Positions 31,445 through 34,623 of a DNA stretch of 34,623 bases are shown in pieces (position 1 is the stretch's first letter; each line of letters opens with the position of its first letter). The notes beneath the pieces were generated by a model. It made no database searches. It was not told the DNA's origin and saw only the letters and a list, made by a program, of their open reading frames with translations. The translations under genes were made by a program, and so were the position numbers. This stretch comes from Candidatus Woesearchaeota archaeon (GTDB taxonomy: Archaea > Nanobdellota > Nanobdellia > Woesearchaeales > BM511): assembly GCA_018221175.1 (NCBI GenBank), contig JAAOYE010000077.1, positions 1-34,623 on the forward strand, given 5' to 3'.

Positions 31445-32515
31445 TTATGCTTCAAGATTGGCAGATGAATCGCCACCCTCATTGTCTTTTTTATCTTCTG
31501 ATGGTGGTGATTGTACTTCCGGTTCATCGGCACTAGCAGTTTCACTGCTTTGTGTTGGTGTCTTTTCTTTTTCTTCTTTTGAAGTTTCTTCTTTAGCGTT
31601 TTCTTTTTGTTCTTCTGCTTCCGGTTTTTCCTCAAGCTTTTCTTCAGGTTTAGGCTCTTCTTTTACACTTTCTGGCACCAATGCTTTTAGGCTTTGCATT
31701 TGTGACTCTGCCTTTGCAAGGATGCTCGGAATTGTTTTGTCTGCTAAAATGTTTTGGGAAACCGAAAGAATTGTAGCCTCAAACTCTGCTTTTGTAATCA
31801 AGACTTCTGTTGTTAAATCATTGTATATTCCTGCTTCCATTGCAAGATTAAACGACCATCTGTGACCATTTAAAATATTATTTATGTACTCATCCTCGTT
31901 GATGTTAAGGGTTTCTTTTGTGAAAATCTCTCCATCTTCAATCGTTGCTGTTAGGTCAAGGCCTATTTCCATTGGCTCAATTCCAAGTCTTTGGAGAATC
32001 GCAGCGACATTTGCCGGGATTTCTTCTCCTTCCTTGACGACAATTGCTTCTTCTTTAATTGCGACTTTCCCAGCGTCAATACCTGCTTTTATTCCAATAG
32101 CTCCAAGTTCTCCGATAACCGGTCCTGGTGCAAACGGTGTTGGCCCTGCCTCAACAACTATGTCTTTTGGAGCGATTTGTCCTGCTTTTGCAGGTGCTGA
32201 AGATTTGTTTTTTTCAAGGTTTTTAAAAAGCTTGAAAGGGTTTTCTTTTGTAAATATTAGTGCTGGCTGTCCTTTTAGATATGGAATTATTTTTTCAAGG
32301 CCTTTTTTGTCTGCTTTTTCTAAAGCGAGTTTTAGAAGCCTTTTCTTTGTCATCTTTAGGACTACTTCATCTTTTCTAAGTTGCGTTCTCATGGTTTGAA
32401 GTTGCGGTGTTGGCATGCCTTCCATGTTCACAGCTCCAACTATTGGGTACTCTTGTGCTAGTTTTGCAAAGTCGTTCACTATTTGCTTTTTTGCTTGATT
32501 TACTTTTGCTGCCAT
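31445..32515 (-). CDS. rpl10: Ribosomal protein L10 (P0)
   Basis: L10 anchors the L12 stalk to 23S rRNA. The 356-residue protein has the rRNA-binding domain (YPIVGAVNMEGMPTPQLQTMRTQLR, VVLKMTKKRLLKLAL), the archaeal insert (ALIFTKENPFKLFK, AKAGQIAPKDIVVEAGPTPFAPGPVIGEL) and the stalk-binding helices (ATILSVSQNILADKTIPSILAKAESQ). After about residue 285 comes a long acidic tail (EEKPEAEEQKENAKEETSKEEKEKT...). It does not end in the usual stalk motif LFG; it ends SSANLEA. The ATG at 32513-32515 follows the L1 stop by one base; a TTG at 32524 is a weaker start. Its tail holds a copy of the interspersed DNA repeat. Confidence 0.94.
   Translation of the reverse strand: MAAKVNQAKKQIVNDFAKLAQEYPIVGAVNMEGMPTPQLQTMRTQLRKDEVVLKMTKKRLLKLALEKADKKGLEKIIPYLKGQPALIFTKENPFKLFKNLEKNKSSAPAKAGQIAPKDIVVEAGPTPFAPGPVIGELGAIGIKAGIDAGKVAIKEEAIVVKEGEEIPANVAAILQRLGIEPMEIGLDLTATIEDGEIFTKETLNINEDEYINNILNGHRWSFNLAMEAGIYNDLTTEVLITKAEFEATILSVSQNILADKTIPSILAKAESQMQSLKALVPESVKEEPKPEEKLEEKPEAEEQKENAKEETSKEEKEKTPTQSSETASADEPEVQSPPSEDKKDNEGGDSSANLEA
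31521..31552 (-). repeat. Interspersed coding repeat, copy 2
   Basis: On the coding strand this reads CAAAGCAGTGAAACTGCTAG and onward, encoding TQSSETASADEPE in the L10 tail. The arms AGCAG and CTGCT form a 5-bp stem around TGAAA. It differs from the copy at 1854 by about four bases in 30 and from the S24e copy by about five in 32. Confidence 0.6.
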
Positions 32516-32516
32516 T

Positions 32517-33170
32517 TTATTCAATTTTTACTGGTTTTCCCATAGTATATTTTAAAAATGCTGTTTTGATATTGTTTTGTTCTGATGGAAGGTGATGTAC
32601 TAGTTGACTGTAAGCTGTTTTGATATTGTCAATAACTTCCTTTTCGTTCTGCTCCTGGTTTCCTACAGTTATTTGAACAATTGGCTGTGTCTTTGCCTGA
32701 AGCCTAATAGTTTTTTGAAGCCTTTCATAAATTGGTTTTAGAGTTGCTTTTGGAGGAACAACGCATCCTGCTTTTGGGTTTGGCATCTTGCCTTTTGGTC
32801 CAAGTACCTTACCAAAGACTTGTGCTACCTGTGGCATGATGTTTGCCTGAGCTATAAAGTAATCATATTCCTTTACAAGCTTTTTTAGAAGTTTTTTGTC
32901 GTCTTGGTATTTTTTAAAGTCTGATTGCGCGATTACAAAATCGCAAACTTTTTGAGCTTCTTCCATTAGTTCTGGTGCTGCAAACGCGCAGATTTTGACA
33001 TCTTTGCCGTTTGAAAAGTGAAGACTTGTAAAAAAATCCACCTGGTGCTCTGCTCTTTTTAAGTCTAAATCTTTTAGAACAAAGATAGCGTCTACTTTCT
33101 GATTAAAATTCCTTTTCTTAGAATCCTTTTTGATATTTTCTAATGCTTGTTTTATTGTTTTATCGTCCAT
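32517..33170 (-). CDS. rpl1: Ribosomal protein L1
   Basis: L1 forms the mobile stalk near the ribosomal E site and usually represses its own operon by binding the mRNA. The 217-residue protein has FNQKVDAIFVLKDLDLKR, the domain II region (VKICAFAAPELMEEAQKVCDFVI, YDYFIAQANIMPQVAQVFGKVLGPKGKMPNPKAGCVVPP) and the return to domain I (QPIVQITVGNQEQNEKEVIDNI). The GPKGKMPNP loop is diagnostic. GGAGGG 8-9 nt before the ATG at 33168-33170 decides the start. A longer in-frame start 42 nt upstream would run through the leader hairpin and was rejected. It heads L1-L10-L12. Confidence 0.95.
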   Translation of the reverse strand: MDDKTIKQALENIKKDSKKRNFNQKVDAIFVLKDLDLKRAEHQVDFFTSLHFSNGKDVKICAFAAPELMEEAQKVCDFVIAQSDFKKYQDDKKLLKKLVKEYDYFIAQANIMPQVAQVFGKVLGPKGKMPNPKAGCVVPPKATLKPIYERLQKTIRLQAKTQPIVQITVGNQEQNEKEVIDNIKTAYSQLVHHLPSEQNNIKTAFLKYTMGKPVKIE

Positions 33171-33256
33171 TTTGTCTACCCTCCTACTCGCAAATGTTTT
33201 GCAGTAGTCCACCGGGATTACTAATATCCTTTCAGAAACTTGATTTGATTTAAAAA
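33171..33256 (-). promoter_or_regulatory. L1 operon promoter and leader with candidate autoregulatory hairpin
   Basis: TTTAAAAA at 33249-33256 predicts a start near 33228, giving a ~57-nt leader, unlike the leaderless genes around it. In the RNA CTACT (33203-33207) pairs with AGTAG (33184-33188) and GCAAA (33198-33202) with TTTGC (33090+100 to 33094+100, that is 33190-33194), with one bulged G and a 3-nt loop. The stem ends directly at the ribosome-binding site GGAGGG. By position it could bind L1 protein. Confidence 0.5.
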
Positions 33257-33274
33257 CCTAACGGTTTTTTCACT

Positions 33275-33451
33275 CTATGTTCTGTCTCCAATATCATTAG
33301 TGACGATCACATCTTGTTTATCATTTAGATAAACTGGCTTTTTGCATCGACTGCATTTAAAGAATATAGTTGGGGCGTCATCTACTGTTATAATTTTTTC
33401 AACATTGCTGCAGTGAGGGCACCTCTTTTTTATAGCACCATAAATCCCCAT
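33275..33451 (-). CDS. Small zinc-ribbon protein
   Basis: This 58-residue protein has two cysteine pairs: CPHC near residue 11 and CSRC near residue 38, separated by a strand region (VEKIITVDDAPTIFFK). It continues KKPVYLNDKQDVIVTNDIGDRT. This is the layout of a small zinc ribbon that binds nucleic acid or protein; I cannot name the family. It sits between S27ae and L1 on the same strand and has its own AT-rich promoter (AATTATATATAG near 33489-33500, and TTAAAAAG near 33476-33483). Its neighbours suggest a link with translation or transcription. Confidence 0.68.
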   Translation of the reverse strand: MGIYGAIKKRCPHCSNVEKIITVDDAPTIFFKCSRCKKPVYLNDKQDVIVTNDIGDRT

Positions 33452-33539
33452 CAAAAAGTAGTATGTTGTCCTACTTTTTAAGCTTTGCTATATATAATTA
33501 AAACCGGGTTATCTCATTAAAATGTGTCTTTAAGAATAA

Positions 33540-33667
33540 AAGAAATCTTATTTCTTCTCCATACAACAAAATTAGAAATTTTGAGCATTCCGAAGAAGTT
33601 TCACTTCTTCTCCATGTACTAAAAAATCAAAGATTTTGGGTACAGAAAAAAAGTCTACTTTTTTTCC
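33540..33667 (-). repeat. 53-bp tandem array of hairpins at the 3' end of S27ae
   Basis: Three units start at 33540, 33593 and 33646 (plus-strand numbers), an exact 53-bp period. Each starts with a hairpin: AAGAAAT/ATTTCTT, GAAGAAGT/ACTTCTTC, AAAAAAAGT/ACTTTTTTT. The arms differ between units but stay complementary. Each is followed by TCCAT. Between them is a second hairpin type: AAAATT/AATTTT in unit 1 and AAAATC/GATTTT in unit 2 (the latter inside GTAC...GTAC). On the coding strand each unit repeats the S27ae ending (ATGGARAARAA then a stop). Confidence 0.72.
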
Positions 33668-33825
33668 ATGTATTTACACTTGCCGCATGTGCTTCTGTCC
33701 TTGTGGTCTGCCATGAATGTTCCTGGCCCGCACTTTGGGCAGCTCCTGTTTTTGGCTTTTCCGCCTTCATAAATTGTGTGGATTTGATATCCTGGTTTTT
33801 TTTGCTGCTGTTTGTCATCACTCAT
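33655..33825 (-). CDS. rps27ae: Ribosomal protein S27ae
   Basis: This 56-residue zinc-ribbon protein belongs to the small ribosomal subunit. It begins MSDDKQQQKKPGYQIHTIYE, then GGKAKNRSCPKCGPGTFMADHKDRSTCGKCKYMEKK. The CPKCGPG-F-A-H-DR--CGKC pattern is the archaeal S27ae signature and all four cysteines are present. The ATG overlaps the S24e stop (ATGA), the usual S24e-S27ae order. The stop codon lies in the loop of a 9-bp hairpin that is the first unit of a tandem hairpin array. A longer ORF on the same strand at 33627-33821 is in another frame and is a shadow. Confidence 0.93.
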   Translation of the reverse strand: MSDDKQQQKKPGYQIHTIYEGGKAKNRSCPKCGPGTFMADHKDRSTCGKCKYMEKK

Positions 33826-34289
33826 TTTTCTTCAACTTTCTTATCTTGAGACTCTTCTTTTGGTTCTTCCTGCGCAGGTTTTTCCTCAACAGGATCCTCC
33901 TCTTCTTGTGGTTTCGGTTTTTCGGTACTAGCAGCTTCGCTGCTTTGTTCTTCGCCACCTTCTCCTTCAGGTGCAGGAACTGGCTTTACTTCTTCTTTTT
34001 CTTCTTTAGGTGCATCCACATGTTTGTCAAGCAGTTGCTTGTCTTCAAACATCTCCATAGTTTTTTTGTCTTTGTAGACGTGGGCAATGATCTTTGAAGA
34101 TGAAGTTCCAAACTGCGGGTAAATGTGCCTAATTGACACAGCATCCTTACTTGCCCCTAACTTTTTGGCTACATCTTTTACAACAACTGATCTTTTTGGG
34201 GTTGTCTTTTCTGAAGAATTATACATCATAGTAACTCTTTTTCTTTTCAAAAGAGGTATGTCTTTTTCTTTAATAACGTCAAGCTTCAC
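33822..34289 (-). CDS. rps24e: Ribosomal protein S24e with acidic extension
   Basis: The 155-residue protein has a normal S24e core in residues 1 to about 93 (MKLDVIKEKDIPLLKRKRVTMM, TPKRSVVVKDVAKKLGASKDAVSIRHIYPQFGTSSSKIIAHVYKDKKTMEMFE). An acidic tail of about 60 residues follows (EEKEEVKPVPAPEGEGGEE... to KKVEEK), which S24e proteins normally lack. The start is GTG at 34287-34289, directly after the Spt4 stop, with AGGTGA upstream. The tail contains copy 3 of the interspersed DNA repeat. It is third in rpo7-spt4-S24e-S27ae. Confidence 0.93.
   Translation of the reverse strand: MKLDVIKEKDIPLLKRKRVTMMYNSSEKTTPKRSVVVKDVAKKLGASKDAVSIRHIYPQFGTSSSKIIAHVYKDKKTMEMFEDKQLLDKHVDAPKEEKEEVKPVPAPEGEGGEEQSSEAASTEKPKPQEEEDPVEEKPAQEEPKEESQDKKVEEK
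33916..33947 (-). repeat. Interspersed coding repeat, copy 3
   Basis: On the coding strand this reads CAAAGCAGCGAAGCTGCTAG and onward, encoding EQSSEAASTEKPK in the S24e tail. AGCAGC and GCTGCT form a 6-bp stem around GAA. The first eight codons keep the same Ser codons (AGC AGC, later AGT) as the copies at 1854 and 31521. Confidence 0.6.
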
Positions 34290-34475
34290 TTATCTCACCT
34301 TAATAGCATATTCTCCTTTTGCCTTAAAACCCATGACTTTTGCTATCTCTGATCTTTCTGGGTCAAGGACTGATACTTTTCCCTGGAAATTTGTAGAAAA
34401 CTGATTTTTTTTGCAGATTGGACACTCATCGCCTTCAATCATTATCTTGCATGTCTTGCACACTTTTTTGCTCAT
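34290..34475 (-). CDS. spt4: Transcription elongation factor Spt4 (RpoE'')
   Basis: Spt4 is a small zinc protein that forms a heterodimer with the Spt5 NGN domain. The 61 residues show CKTC at 7-10 and CPIC at 18-21, then NFQGKVSVLDPERSEIAKVMGFKAKGEYAIKV, where the WxG-V-DP-RSEIA pattern is characteristic (NFQG in place of the usual W/WxG). Its ATG overlaps the Rpo7 stop by 4 nt, and its stop abuts the S24e GTG. Its partner Spt5 is at 3654-4151. Confidence 0.95.
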   Translation of the reverse strand: MSKKVCKTCKIMIEGDECPICKKNQFSTNFQGKVSVLDPERSEIAKVMGFKAKGEYAIKVR

Positions 34476-34623
34476 TTTTTCTCCTCTTTTTTAGCTGGCT
34501 TTGCCTTCTTTTTCTCAGCTAGTTCCTGTATCCATTCAAGCTTTCCAAGGCTGTCTTGTCTCATGGTAAGCCCGATTTTTGGGTTGTCAACTTCTTTGTA
34601 GCTAACTGCAATAATCCTTGCTC
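34472..34623 (-). CDS. rpo7: RNA polymerase subunit Rpo7 (RpoE'), C-terminal part only
   Basis: Only the last ~49 codons lie in the window; the gene continues past the right edge. The visible sequence RIIAVSYKEVDNPKIGLTMRQ then DSLGKLEWIQEL matches the end of archaeal Rpo7, whose S1-like domain binds exiting RNA. It closes with a Lys-rich tail KKKAKPAKKEEKK. The stop TGA overlaps the Spt4 ATG, the standard rpo7-spt4 pairing in Archaea. Confidence 0.88.
   Translation of the reverse strand, partial: ARIIAVSYKEVDNPKIGLTMRQDSLGKLEWIQELAEKKKAKPAKKEEKK

Noticed and set aside
31087..31865. Plus-strand reading frames opposite L12 and L10
   Set aside because: They are Ser/Phe-rich mirror frames of the Ala/Glu/Lys-rich ribosomal genes, a normal antisense artefact.
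33627..33821. 64-codon reading frame on the minus strand
   Set aside because: It overlaps S27ae in another frame; the S27ae frame (33655-33825) has the full zinc-ribbon signature.
1..34623. tRNA, rRNA, CRISPR arrays, transposases and replication origin
   Set aside because: I looked on both strands and saw no transposase motifs, regular repeat-spacer arrays, rRNA segments, tRNA folds or origin-like repeat clusters that I could support.

Overview
The window is a gene-dense, AT-rich piece of an archaeal chromosome. Evidence for Archaea: Spt4, Spt5, Rpo7, ribosomal proteins L10/P0, L12, S24e and S27ae, DtdA, Trm-G10 methyltransferase, stand-alone Elp3, and TATA-like boxes about 25-30 nt upstream of many start codons (leaderless transcripts). 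The small compact genes, the eukaryote-like GT3 glycogen synthase beside GH57 and debranching enzymes, and several short unknown proteins suggest a DPANN archaeon of the Woesearchaeota/Pacearchaeota type. That placement is an inference; there is no rRNA here.

Layout. 1-3.7 kb: Pcm (cut by the left edge), a stand-alone PEP-synthase-like domain with a long acidic tail, a small unknown protein, Trm-G10 and a winged-helix regulator. 3.7-6.8 kb, minus strand: ftsZ-secE-spt5, a SlyD-type FKBP and cytidylate kinase. 6.9-9.2 kb: a nuclease-rich, very AT-rich island with a GIY-YIG protein, its unknown partner and a LAGLIDADG homing endonuclease ending inside the start of the L11 gene. 9.2-12.4 kb: L11, a Na/phosphate cotransporter and DtdA. 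12.4-21.8 kb, minus strand: a glycogen cluster (GT4, GH57, two related small-domain proteins one of which is membrane-anchored, GT3 glycogen synthase, GalT, sugar-1-phosphate nucleotidyltransferase, debranching enzyme). 22.0-26.2 kb, plus strand: HTH regulator, three small proteins and a P-type ATPase. 26.2-28.9 kb: Elp3 and an m5C RNA methyltransferase. 28.9-31.0 kb: small proteins and a coiled-coil protein. 31.1-34.6 kb, minus strand: rpo7-spt4-S24e-S27ae, a zinc ribbon, and L1-L10-L12.

The main discovery candidate is in the L11 gene. The reading frame is broken in the highly conserved PPLGPALGP motif by an in-frame 18-nt insert with three stop codons. The insert and its flanks fold into a bulge-helix-bulge motif. 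Cutting after the second base of each 3-nt bulge removes exactly 18 nt and restores the conserved Leu codon. This looks like an extremely small archaeal protein-coding intron. A homing endonuclease gene lies directly upstream, outside the intron, and overlaps the L11 start codon by 8 nt. This arrangement recalls collaborative homing in phages: a separately encoded endonuclease next to an intron that destroys its probable target.

Other notable signals: a 53-bp tandem array of covarying hairpins that repeats the end of the S27ae gene; a short near-palindromic DNA repeat shared by the acidic tails of three unrelated proteins; an apparent AUU start codon in the nucleotidyltransferase; a hairpin able to hide the ribosome-binding site of the P-type ATPase behind a 40-codon ORF; and a stand-alone NrdD-like C-terminal glycyl-radical domain.
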